DNA of 40,200 nucleotides from an uncultured Pelagibacteraceae bacterium (GTDB lineage Bacteria; Pseudomonadota; Alphaproteobacteria; Pelagibacterales; Pelagibacteraceae). Below the pieces are notes generated by a model that saw nothing but the letters and a program-made list of their open reading frames with translations, had not been told where the DNA came from and searched no databases. Shown piece by piece: positions 8,535-16,240 of the stretch; position 1 is the first letter of the stretch; every line of letters starts with the position of its first letter. A program made the translations under genes and the position numbers. The DNA is taken from NCBI GenBank assembly GCA_902571235.1, contig CACGBI010000011.1, positions 1-40,200 of the forward strand. The letters run 5' to 3'.

Positions 8535-8885
8535 TTAATATATGGTTGCTCCAAAGACCTTTATCACTCCATCCTCAACTCCAATAACAAGTCTTCCTAA
8601 GAACTCTCCTGGTATTTTTTTATTAGTTTGCTTGATGAGTATCGTTATATGCTCGCCTCTTCTAAGAGTACCAAAAGGTTCGTATGTTTCATTAAGATTA
8701 GTAATAAGTTCATTATTTGCCCATTGTTTTCCAAGCTCAACTTCATTTGCTCCAAACAACATTTGAGTAGAGAAATCTCGAGTAAAACCACCATAATCCT
8801 TTAGATTTGATGATTTAACTAAATTTTCCCAAAACGGTTTGCCTATTTCAAATATCTCTTCATCAGATTTAGCTAAAAGATCCAT
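8535..8885 (-). CDS. uncharacterised 116-aa protein downstream of aprA
   Basis: This is a soluble 116-aa protein with no signal peptide, membrane segment or cysteine. An N-terminal half with helical character (about 1-65, FEIGKPFWENLV and a WANN helix) is followed by a run of predicted strands (HITILIKQT, EFLGRLVIGVE, GVIKVFGATIY). The helix-then-curved-sheet order is what NTF2/SnoaL-like folds show, but no catalytic signature identifies a member, so the fold is a suggestion only. It lies 24 bp after aprA and before the 44-aa microprotein and TauE/SafE, in one transcription unit. A role in sulfite handling follows from position, not from sequence. Confidence 0.65.
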   Translation of the reverse strand: MDLLAKSDEEIFEIGKPFWENLVKSSNLKDYGGFTRDFSTQMLFGANEVELGKQWANNELITNLNETYEPFGTLRRGEHITILIKQTNKKIPGEFLGRLVIGVEDGVIKVFGATIY

Positions 8886-8909
8886 GAATGTTCTACTTTT
8901 TATATATAT

Positions 8910-10769
8910 TTAAGAGGCTTTCTTCTTCTCGTTCTCATCAACTATATGATAAACAGGCACTTTTTCCATGCTGAACTTACCAGTTTTAGGGTCTCTTCTT
9001 GACACTGTTAAACAGTGCCAATTATCATCGTCTAATTTCATGTGGTCACCTCTATAATAATATCCAGGCCAACGAGTTTCTTCCCTAAATAAAGTGTGTT
9101 CTGTTACACATTGAGAGGTCAAAGCTCTATGTTTTAGTTCCCAAGCTCTCATTAACTGGTGGTAGTCCTCAGCACCTACTTTTTCCAAATCCTCTTCTAA
9201 CCAAGCTAATAATTCTAAACCTCTTTTTAGCATATTTTCATTGGTCATATAATTTGTAGCAATTCCACCAACATATTCATCCATTATTCTTTGAAGTCTT
9301 TGTAAACCTTGAATAGGTGATATGTAGCTTGGAGAAACAGTTCCGCCAGTAATTTCATTTTGTGCAACAGTATATGTTTCTAGAGGTTTATAAACTGCAG
9401 TTTTAAAATCTTCACATTGTTTGTCAGAGACATTTATTCCATCAGCTTTTTTGTCCTCTATATATTTAACTGCTGCTTTAGCAGCTAATCTACCTTCGGT
9501 AAAAGAACCAGATGAAAATTTATGTGCACTTCCTCCAACTGTATCTCCTGCACCAAACAAACCATCAATAGTTAACATTCTGTTGTACCCCCAGAAATAT
9601 TCTGGTGGAGATAAATCTTCAGGTCCACTTACCCACGCACCTGAACATGTAGCATGTGAGCCCATTACGTATGGTTCAGATGTTGTTAATTCTGGATTTG
9701 TGTATTTTGGGTCAATATTTTGAGACGCCCAAACTACTGCTTGCCCAACAGTCATACCTAAAAAATTTTCCCAACCGACTGTTTCTAAATGTGGATCTTG
9801 GAAAGCTTCTGTTGTAACCATCTGTATTGGTCCACCACCCGCCATTGTTTCTTGAATGAACGCATGATTTCTCAAACAAGTTGGTGTTGGATGATGATCT
9901 ATATATTCACCAACTAACTCTTTTGTTTGTTCATACCATTTCTTTTCATAATTCTCACCATTTGCATTTTGTGTATACGTTTTTAAATGTAAAAAGTATG
10001 CACCTACTGGACCATATCCATCTTTAAATCTACATAATACAATTCTATTTTCCATTTGAGTCATTTTTGCACCAGCTGCTATAGGTAAAGCATAAGCTGA
10101 GCCATTACTCCAAGGTGCATACCAAGTTCTACCCATACCTTCACCAACAGCCCTAGGTTTGAAGATGTGTGATGCACCTCCCGCTGCAACTATTACAGTT
10201 TTTGCTCTAAATACATGAAAATCTCCTGTTCTCATGTTGAATCCCACCGCTCCACCAATTCTATTTTCTTGAGCTTCATCCATTAATAAATGGGTGATCA
10301 TTATTCTATTATAAATTTTATCTGCAGATTTTTTAGCAGCTTCTGCAACGATTGGTTTATAGCTTTCACCATGTATCATGATCTGCCATTTTCCCTCTCT
10401 TAAATATCTTCCAGTTTTTTCATTTTTCATCATAGGGAGTCCCCATTCATCAAACATATGAACAGTTGAGTCTACGTGACGAGCCATATCATAACCTAAA
10501 TCTTCTCTAACCATTCCCATTAAATCATTTCTTGCGTATCTAACATGATCTTCTGGTTGGTTTTCATCCCACTGCATTCCCATATAACAGTTAATCGCAT
10601 ACAAACCTTGTGCTACAGCTCCACTTCTATCAATGTTAGCTTTTTCAACACAAACAATTTTTAAATCTCTGCCCCAGTGTCTAGCTTCAAAAGTAGCACC
10701 AGTCCCAGCCATTCCTCCACCAACAACTAATACATCACACTCTTCAAAATGAGTTTTATGTTTAGCCAT
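8910..10769 (-). CDS. aprA: adenylylsulfate reductase, alpha subunit
   Basis: This 619-aa flavoprotein subunit belongs to the dissimilatory-type APS reductase. The FAD fold starts at VLVVGGGMAGTGA (about residues 13-25). The middle holds HIFKPRAVGEGMGRTWYAPW. The later GYNRMLTIDGLFGAGDTVGGSAHKFSSGSF is the second FAD-binding region. The C-terminal Arg/Trp-rich segment (LTVSRRDPKTGK) matches AprA. AprBA interconverts APS and sulfite plus AMP; beside sulfonate desulfonation genes and without dsr genes, sulfite oxidation is the likely direction. The ATG overlaps the aprB stop by 1 bp (TAATG), giving 1:1 coupling. Genes of the SAR11 lineage are known to carry aprBA. No ATP sulfurylase lies in the window. 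Confidence 0.95.
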   Translation of the reverse strand: MAKHKTHFEECDVLVVGGGMAGTGATFEARHWGRDLKIVCVEKANIDRSGAVAQGLYAINCYMGMQWDENQPEDHVRYARNDLMGMVREDLGYDMARHVDSTVHMFDEWGLPMMKNEKTGRYLREGKWQIMIHGESYKPIVAEAAKKSADKIYNRIMITHLLMDEAQENRIGGAVGFNMRTGDFHVFRAKTVIVAAGGASHIFKPRAVGEGMGRTWYAPWSNGSAYALPIAAGAKMTQMENRIVLCRFKDGYGPVGAYFLHLKTYTQNANGENYEKKWYEQTKELVGEYIDHHPTPTCLRNHAFIQETMAGGGPIQMVTTEAFQDPHLETVGWENFLGMTVGQAVVWASQNIDPKYTNPELTTSEPYVMGSHATCSGAWVSGPEDLSPPEYFWGYNRMLTIDGLFGAGDTVGGSAHKFSSGSFTEGRLAAKAAVKYIEDKKADGINVSDKQCEDFKTAVYKPLETYTVAQNEITGGTVSPSYISPIQGLQRLQRIMDEYVGGIATNYMTNENMLKRGLELLAWLEEDLEKVGAEDYHQLMRAWELKHRALTSQCVTEHTLFREETRWPGYYYRGDHMKLDDDNWHCLTVSRRDPKTGKFSMEKVPVYHIVDENEKKKAS

Positions 10770-11239
10770 TAGTAATAAACTCCCTTCTTAAAAGAGTCTT
10801 TTGGAACAGAAGGTAATTCTTGATTAGTATTTAATCCTTCTGGTTCGCTGTATAGTCTTTGTGAATTAATCTCTCCTTGATTAGGAGTGTCACCTTCAGC
10901 AAGTTTTGGAATAAATTTTCCCCAAGGTTTTGTTGTTATTGGTGAAACAAAATTTTTCTCTGTTCCATTTCTAAATTTTATTTTCCAAGAGATTGTACCT
11001 TTTTCCTCTTCTCTTCTTACCCTAACACTATGACCCATAGGAGCAAAATCAGCATAACCTCTTACATCAATAGCATGATTAGGACATGCTTTAACACATG
11101 AATAACATTCCCAACAAAAATTTGGCTCTATATTTTTTGCACGTCTTATGTTTTCATCAATGTGCATGATATCTGATGGGCAAATATCGACACAGTGACC
11201 ACAACCATCACATCTTGTCATGTATACAAATGTTGACAT
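10769..11239 (-). CDS. aprB: adenylylsulfate reductase, beta subunit (2x4Fe-4S)
   Basis: This 156-aa ferredoxin-like subunit passes electrons between AprA flavin and the membrane. Two complete cluster motifs are visible: Cys10-13-16-20 and Cys42-45-48-52, each ending in CP. The second is in FCWECYSCVKACPNH, the AprB form with WECYSC. The C-terminal half (about 65-156) is the family-specific tail that wraps around AprA and carries PWGKFIPKL. A clear AGGAG precedes the start region in the 33-bp gap after aprM. It is 1-bp overlapped with aprA. Confidence 0.95.
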   Translation of the reverse strand: MSTFVYMTRCDGCGHCVDICPSDIMHIDENIRRAKNIEPNFCWECYSCVKACPNHAIDVRGYADFAPMGHSVRVRREEEKGTISWKIKFRNGTEKNFVSPITTKPWGKFIPKLAEGDTPNQGEINSQRLYSEPEGLNTNQELPSVPKDSFKKGVYY

Positions 11240-11272
11240 AATTTTTATTTTTCTCCTTTTTTCATTAACATA

Positions 11273-12067
11273 TTAATAGTGTTTTGGCTCTTCTCTTTTT
11301 ATACCCAGGCCAAATTGCTCAGGTGCATCTGCAGGAGGTGGTAGATTATCTCTTGAACCATCTGCTTCAGCTAAATTCTTTTGAATAGCAGCCCCAGGTT
11401 TATAAAACATATGTGCAAATTTAGACCAATAAACTCCACCAAATAAAATTAAATTTGATGCAATAAACAGAGTTAAGAACAAATATGAAAGCCCTATTTG
11501 ACCATTAAATTGAGTGTAAGACCATGCTAACCCAAATGTTGAACAAGCAAGTAACGCTAATACAAATAAATCTGCTTTAATAATTCTATACCAAGGATGT
11601 GCTTCTGCAGATACATCCACTCTTAAAAAAAACCAAAACCAATATCCACCTAAGCAAGTTAAAATAGCACCTATATGCCAAATAAATGACCATGTTTCAG
11701 AATTTGATTTATCTACCCCTGTATAACAAAAAACTAAAACTGCAGACGATATCCAAAATAAAATTGTTCCGTACATCCCCAGTACATGAGCAAGTCTTCT
11801 TTTACCAAAACCTAGTTCTGAAGTTGTTCCAATATCAACTACAGTTGTCTTTGCAATAATAGTTGTTTTTTCCCCAATACCCAATTCTTTAGTTGCAGCT
11901 AACTTTGCTTTTTTTGCATTATTAAAAAAATATGTAAGATTTTTATGATGTATCATCTGAATTATAGTTCCAACTGCAATTAACATAACCATTGCGATAA
12001 TGAATCCTTGCATAGCAATAGGACTTATAATTTCAGCTAAAGTAGAAAATGGATTGGTATTTAACAT
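11273..12067 (-). CDS. aprM: AprM-like haem-b membrane anchor of APS reductase
   Basis: This 264-aa membrane protein has about five segments (near residues 18-38, 95-115, 127-147, 165-185 and 192-213). The ending GGVYWSKFAHMFYKP (about 210-224) closely resembles the C-terminal signature of NarI/DsrM/HdrE-type quinol-interacting cytochromes. His94, His131 and His219 lie in or next to membrane segments and could ligate haem b. The C-terminal tail is Pro/acidic and cytoplasmic. It is the first gene of the apr operon, 33 bp before aprB, where AprM is expected in sulfite oxidisers. Its job would be to pass electrons from AprBA to quinone. The aprM name is by context and motif, not by direct comparison. 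Confidence 0.75.
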   Translation of the reverse strand: MLNTNPFSTLAEIISPIAMQGFIIAMVMLIAVGTIIQMIHHKNLTYFFNNAKKAKLAATKELGIGEKTTIIAKTTVVDIGTTSELGFGKRRLAHVLGMYGTILFWISSAVLVFCYTGVDKSNSETWSFIWHIGAILTCLGGYWFWFFLRVDVSAEAHPWYRIIKADLFVLALLACSTFGLAWSYTQFNGQIGLSYLFLTLFIASNLILFGGVYWSKFAHMFYKPGAAIQKNLAEADGSRDNLPPPADAPEQFGLGIKREEPKHY

Positions 12068-12171
12068 ATCCGCCTTATGTTATTTTATTTTTAATTAATT
12101 TAAAAGATGTCTAATCCATAAAAAAAAATAGATCAATTATTAACTATGACTTATTAAGGTTTAATTACAAC

Positions 12172-12570
12172 CTATTTATCCCTCTTATAATGTTGTTTAT
12201 TAGGGATCACAGATCGTACTCCTCCCTGAGCATTCTCAACATCACCCTCTCTCCTTGGAATTAAATGAAAATGACAATGTAGAATCGATTGACCTGAAAC
12301 TTTTCCAATATTTGTTCCTAAGTTAAACCCTTTTACTGTTTGATCTTTTCTTAAAATTTCTTCTTTAACAGTTTTGATTAATTCATCACATGCAATTAAT
12401 TCATCTTTAGATAAATCAAAATAATCTTTTATATGTCTTTTGGGAATAATTAGGCAATGATATTCAGAAACTGGATAAGAATCGTAACTTGCATAAGCTA
12501 AATTATTTTTATAGGCACATCCACTTTCTTTGATATTACAAAACAAACAAGGACTATTTGGATTTCTCAT
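12172..12570 (-). CDS. HIT-family nucleotide hydrolase
   Basis: This 132-aa protein carries the histidine triad HCHFHLIPR with His98, His100 and His102, the nucleophile-bearing signature of HIT hydrolases. An N-terminal CLFC pair (Cys8, Cys11) with a further Cys18 suggests the zinc-containing branch. The family hydrolyses dinucleoside polyphosphates or nucleoside phosphoramidates. It is the last gene of a six-gene minus-strand run, 3 bp after pabC, so co-expression with folate genes is likely, but a functional link is not evident. Residues 107-132 form a short charged tail. Confidence 0.85.
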   Translation of the reverse strand: MRNPNSPCLFCNIKESGCAYKNNLAYASYDSYPVSEYHCLIIPKRHIKDYFDLSKDELIACDELIKTVKEEILRKDQTVKGFNLGTNIGKVSGQSILHCHFHLIPRREGDVENAQGGVRSVIPNKQHYKRDK

Positions 12571-12573
12571 TTT

Positions 12574-13347
12574 CTAAAATTTATGTTTTTTACAACTTTT
12601 TATCGCAGATTTATAATATTTTGAAAAAACTTTAAACTTATTAAGATTTTTTCTTCTCCAATTAATTTCTTTAATTGTTTTTACTGAGGCAACCCCTTTA
12701 CCAGAGCCTATTAATATTATTTCATCGTAATTTTTTAAATCTTTTAATAAGATATCTTTTTTAATTATTTTTTTAATTTTTGTTTTAAAAAACTTATAAG
12801 TATTACCCTCATAATGATCTTTTACTGGTGCGAAAACTTTTTTATTTCTAATAAATAATAAATTTGAAGTCCCAGTCTCCAGAATCTTTTTATTATATAT
12901 TAAACCAATATCCGATTTAGAATTATCCATTTTAGATAGATGGGATAAAATTTTTTTATATTTTAAATTTTTAAATTCAGGCTTTTCCCGCTTTAAATTA
13001 ATTAATTTCAAATTAAAATTTAATTTTGGGGCAACTCTTTTTCTCAAAGAAATTGAAATGATTTTTTTATTTAAAGCTATTCTTAATAAATGGTTGTATT
13101 TTTTATTTTCATATAAATTTTTATTTATTAATTTAATTATGTCTTTTTTGATAGATTTTTTAATTATTCTGTAGCTTTTAAGTGATTCAATTAAATTATT
13201 TATGTGATTATCAAAAAATAAGATCTTAGCAGGTTTGCCGAATATCCACATCGTAGTAAATATGCCATGATCACCCCATAGATCTTTAAAAGTCGTCTCT
13301 TTAAAACTTTTAAGCTGATAGGATTTTTTTAATGAGTAAGTTACCAT
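12574..13347 (-). CDS. pabC: class IV PLP enzyme, probable 4-amino-4-deoxychorismate lyase
   Basis: This 257-aa protein matches class IV aminotransferases. The N-terminal DHGIFTTMWIFGKPAKILFFDNHINNL corresponds to the PabC substrate entry segment. The late ETGTSNLLFIRNKKVFAP is the PLP-phosphate-binding hallmark. The protein is very Lys-rich, including a lysine-rich C-terminus. PabC releases pyruvate from aminodeoxychorismate to give 4-aminobenzoate for folate. The annotated ATG lies 38 bp inside the end of pabA, a long overlap with no Shine-Dalgarno. A later non-ATG start is possible, because residues 1-25 are poorly family-like. Its position after pabB-pabA supports the lyase call over a branched-chain or D-amino-acid aminotransferase. 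Confidence 0.75.
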   Translation of the reverse strand: MVTYSLKKSYQLKSFKETTFKDLWGDHGIFTTMWIFGKPAKILFFDNHINNLIESLKSYRIIKKSIKKDIIKLINKNLYENKKYNHLLRIALNKKIISISLRKRVAPKLNFNLKLINLKREKPEFKNLKYKKILSHLSKMDNSKSDIGLIYNKKILETGTSNLLFIRNKKVFAPVKDHYEGNTYKFFKTKIKKIIKKDILLKDLKNYDEIILIGSGKGVASVKTIKEINWRRKNLNKFKVFSKYYKSAIKSCKKHKF

Positions 13348-13867
13348 TGATTGTTAAAAAAGATTCTGGGTGAAATTGAAATCCATAAATTTTTTCTTTC
13401 TTATTTTCAAATGACATTGCTACATTTGATTCTAAACATCTCATAGTTATCTCAAAATTTTGTTTATTGAAAGGTTCTTTAAGCTTCAAAGAATGATATC
13501 GACCAACTTTAAAAATTTGACCTTTTTTAAATAATGAATTCTTATTAGTTACATTTACTTTTGACTGGAATCCATGATAAATTTTTTTTTGCTCAATTAT
13601 TTTACCTCCCTCGCAGAACAATATCTGTTGAAAACCTAAACAAATACCGATAATTTTTTTTTTACCTTTATATCGTTTATAAATTTTGGAGGTTTTAGGA
13701 TAATGTTTTGGATTTCCTGGACCAGGTGAAAATACAATTACTGATGCCTTTTCAAGTTTATTTTTATCTATTTCTTTATAATCATCGCATTCAGTTTTAC
13801 CAAATAAAGAAAATTGATGAACAACATTATGTGTAAAAGAGTCCTTGTGATCAATTACGTAAATCAT
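13310..13867 (-). CDS. pabA: glutamine amidotransferase subunit of ADC/anthranilate synthase
   Basis: This 185-aa protein is a class I glutaminase that supplies ammonia to the chorismate-binding subunit. The triad is complete: Cys76 in GICLGFQ, His166 and Glu168 in FHPES. VFSPGPGNP (about 45-53) is the oxyanion-strand motif. The start ATG overlaps the pabB stop by 4 bp (ATGA), giving tight coupling. The nucleophile-elbow sequence is LGFQ rather than the common LGHQ or LGMQ. PabA and TrpG cannot be told apart by sequence; the pabC neighbour favours folate, or a shared role. Confidence 0.82.
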   Translation of the reverse strand: MIYVIDHKDSFTHNVVHQFSLFGKTECDDYKEIDKNKLEKASVIVFSPGPGNPKHYPKTSKIYKRYKGKKKIIGICLGFQQILFCEGGKIIEQKKIYHGFQSKVNVTNKNSLFKKGQIFKVGRYHSLKLKEPFNKQNFEITMRCLESNVAMSFENKKEKIYGFQFHPESFLTINGNLLIKKILSA

Positions 13868-15018
13868 TTAAATAAATCTATTAAAGCTTTTGCCTTTATA
13901 TAATTTTCATTGAATTCATGTCTTGCATTACTATCTATGACTACACCAGATGCTACGGAGATTTCTGAAGCATTTTTAAAATTTAAGATTGATCTAATTA
14001 TAATATTAAATCTCATATCACCGTTAAATTTTATATAACCGAAACTACCTGTATAAATATTTCTATTTTCTTTTTCCTGATTATTTAAAAGATTAAGAGT
14101 ACTTATTTTTGGACATCCTATAACAGATCCACCAGGCATCATTGCTTTAATTATATCAATATTTTTAACATTTTTTTTTAACTTACCTTTAATTAAGCTA
14201 ACATAATGAAAAAGGTCTTTATATTCCTCAACTATCTTTTCTTTTGATAATATAACTGAACCAACATTACAGATTTTCGATAAATCGTTTCTTTCCATAT
14301 CTACAATCATATTATGTTCTTTCGTCTCTTTAATATTTTTTCTAAAATATTTAAGAGCTTTACTTTTATTCATAATTTTAGTCTTTTTAACTGTTCCAGC
14401 AATTGGATTAGTTGAAATTATTGAGCCTTTTTTTGTTAACAAATTTTCTGGTGAACAGCTAATAATAGAATAATTGTTATCTCTTATCATAAAGGCTTCT
14501 GGAGCTAAATTAGTCTTTGATAATCTTACGAAATAATCTAGGGGATCTATCTTGGATTTTGTTTTATATTTAGTGCATATCTTTATTTGATATGTTTCTC
14601 CACTTTTAATTTTTTTTTTAAATTTATTAAATATTTTTGTATATGATTTTTTGTTTATATTAATTTTAAACTTGTAAATTTCATTATAATTATTATTTCG
14701 ATATTCTAATTTTTTTTTAAATGAAATTTTTTTTTCTGGTTTATAAAAGATACCTTTTGGAAAATTTATATCTTTTTGTTTTGGTACACTTACATTTATT
14801 AAATTATTCAATAATTCATAACCAAAAAAACCAATAAATAAATCAGTTGAGGATGATTTTTTTTTATGTTTTTTATTTAGGAAAGTATGAATATTTTTAT
14901 TATTAAGAATAATCTTTTTTGAAAAGTTTGTATAAAGATCAAATCCTTTTTTAACTCTATAAATTATATAGGGTTTACCGGAATTATGTATCTCTGATAA
15001 TTGATTTTTTTTTGTCAA
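13864..15018 (-). CDS. pabB: chorismate-binding synthase subunit (PabB-like with PIAGT motif)
   Basis: This 384-aa chorismate-binding enzyme is shorter than typical TrpE or PabB (about 450-520 aa), the loss being in the N-terminal domain. Family motifs are YQIKICTKY, SCSPENLL, MVDMERNDL, MPGGSVIGCPK and EFNENYIKAKAL. The motif at residues 205-209 is PIAGT. Classic aminodeoxychorismate synthases have PIKGT, with a catalytic lysine, and anthranilate synthases have PIAGT, so this protein carries the anthranilate-synthase version. The N-terminal Trp-binding segment of feedback-regulated TrpE is not evident. Operon context (pabA with a 4-bp overlap, then pabC) argues for PABA synthesis. Anthranilate synthase or dual use is the alternative. 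Confidence 0.75.
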   Translation of the reverse strand: MTKKNQLSEIHNSGKPYIIYRVKKGFDLYTNFSKKIILNNKNIHTFLNKKHKKKSSSTDLFIGFFGYELLNNLINVSVPKQKDINFPKGIFYKPEKKISFKKKLEYRNNNYNEIYKFKININKKSYTKIFNKFKKKIKSGETYQIKICTKYKTKSKIDPLDYFVRLSKTNLAPEAFMIRDNNYSIISCSPENLLTKKGSIISTNPIAGTVKKTKIMNKSKALKYFRKNIKETKEHNMIVDMERNDLSKICNVGSVILSKEKIVEEYKDLFHYVSLIKGKLKKNVKNIDIIKAMMPGGSVIGCPKISTLNLLNNQEKENRNIYTGSFGYIKFNGDMRFNIIIRSILNFKNASEISVASGVVIDSNARHEFNENYIKAKALIDLFK

Positions 15019-15019
15019 G

Positions 15020-16240
15020 TTATTCTGTTTTTAATCTCAAGACCGGTTCTTCTTTAATCGGTAAGTGAATTATTCCTGCAAATACAGATAAAGCAATTGC
15101 TAAATACCACGCATAATCATATGACCCATAAAGGTCGTGAAATAAACCTCCTAAATATGCACCAAAAAAAGATCCTATTTGATGACTTAAAAATACAATT
15201 CCATATAAAAGACCTAAATATTTTGTCCCAAACATATGAGCAACAATTCCACTTGTAGCTGGAACTGTTGAAAGCCATAAAAAACCAAAACTTGCCCCAA
15301 ATATAAAAGCTGTCAGATTGCTCGCTGGTGTGAATATAAATAAAATTATTGATATACCTCTTAAAAAGTAAATTGCACTGAGAATAATTTTCTTGCTCAT
15401 TTTTGCTGAAAGATATCCACTCAATAATGAACCAAAAATATTAAAAAAACCTATCAATGATAAAATAGCGGCTGCAGTCCAATCATCTAAACCTCTATCA
15501 ATTACATATTTTGGTACATGCGTTCCTACTAAGGTAATATGAAATCCACAAACAAAAAAGCCTGACACAAGTAAAATATAACTTTTTGTTTTGAAAGCTT
15601 CAGAGAGAGCTTCTTTTAAAGTTTGGTCTGATATTTTTTCTACACTTTCAGTTTTAGATGGAGATCTGACAAAATAAGCAGCAAATAAGCCTGAAAGTAA
15701 AAATAAAAAAAAGACAAATAAAGTATAATTCCAACCAAATTCTTTTAATGAATAATTTGTAAAAATTGGAGATAAAAAATAACCAAAAGATCCTACAGCA
15801 GTAACAAAACTCATTGCAATTGTTCTTGTTGATAGTGGGAAATGCTTACCAACTATTGACATAGGAATACTAATAGCAGTACCACCTAGACCAATTCCAA
15901 TTAATAAACCCATGTGAATTTGAAAAAAGATTCCTGTATTTGGACCAGTATATAAAAAATAAATACCCAAAGTATAAAATATAAATGCTGAAATTATAGC
16001 TATATGACCACCATAACGATCGGCTATTGCTCCAAAAATTGGACCAGTCAAACCCCACATTAACATTTGAATTCCAATAGCAAATCCAAATGCTGTATTA
16101 CTAATTTTTAAGCTTTCATTAAAATCAACAAAAAATAAACCAAAAACTTGTCTTACACCTAAGGAGATTAAAACAACAAAACATGCAGCAAACAAAGTTA
16201 CAATTGCTGTTTTAGATTGAAAAAATTTTTCTGTTATCAT
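15020..16240 (-). CDS. MFS transporter (12 membrane segments)
   Basis: This 406-aa major facilitator has two six-helix halves. The loop 2-3 signature appears as GPIFGAIADRYGG (about 65-77), and a corresponding LSGYLSAKMSKK lies at about 271-282. The cytoplasmic central loop is at about 195-210 (SPSKTESVEKISD). It looks closest to the monocarboxylate/oxalate-formate type antiporter group, whose substrates are small carboxylates, but no substrate motif is visible. It starts 4 bp inside the end of metC and ends 1 bp before pabB, so it belongs to the metC-pab-HIT unit. No signal peptide is present. Confidence 0.8.
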   Translation of the reverse strand: MITEKFFQSKTAIVTLFAACFVVLISLGVRQVFGLFFVDFNESLKISNTAFGFAIGIQMLMWGLTGPIFGAIADRYGGHIAIISAFIFYTLGIYFLYTGPNTGIFFQIHMGLLIGIGLGGTAISIPMSIVGKHFPLSTRTIAMSFVTAVGSFGYFLSPIFTNYSLKEFGWNYTLFVFFLFLLSGLFAAYFVRSPSKTESVEKISDQTLKEALSEAFKTKSYILLVSGFFVCGFHITLVGTHVPKYVIDRGLDDWTAAAILSLIGFFNIFGSLLSGYLSAKMSKKIILSAIYFLRGISIILFIFTPASNLTAFIFGASFGFLWLSTVPATSGIVAHMFGTKYLGLLYGIVFLSHQIGSFFGAYLGGLFHDLYGSYDYAWYLAIALSVFAGIIHLPIKEEPVLRLKTE

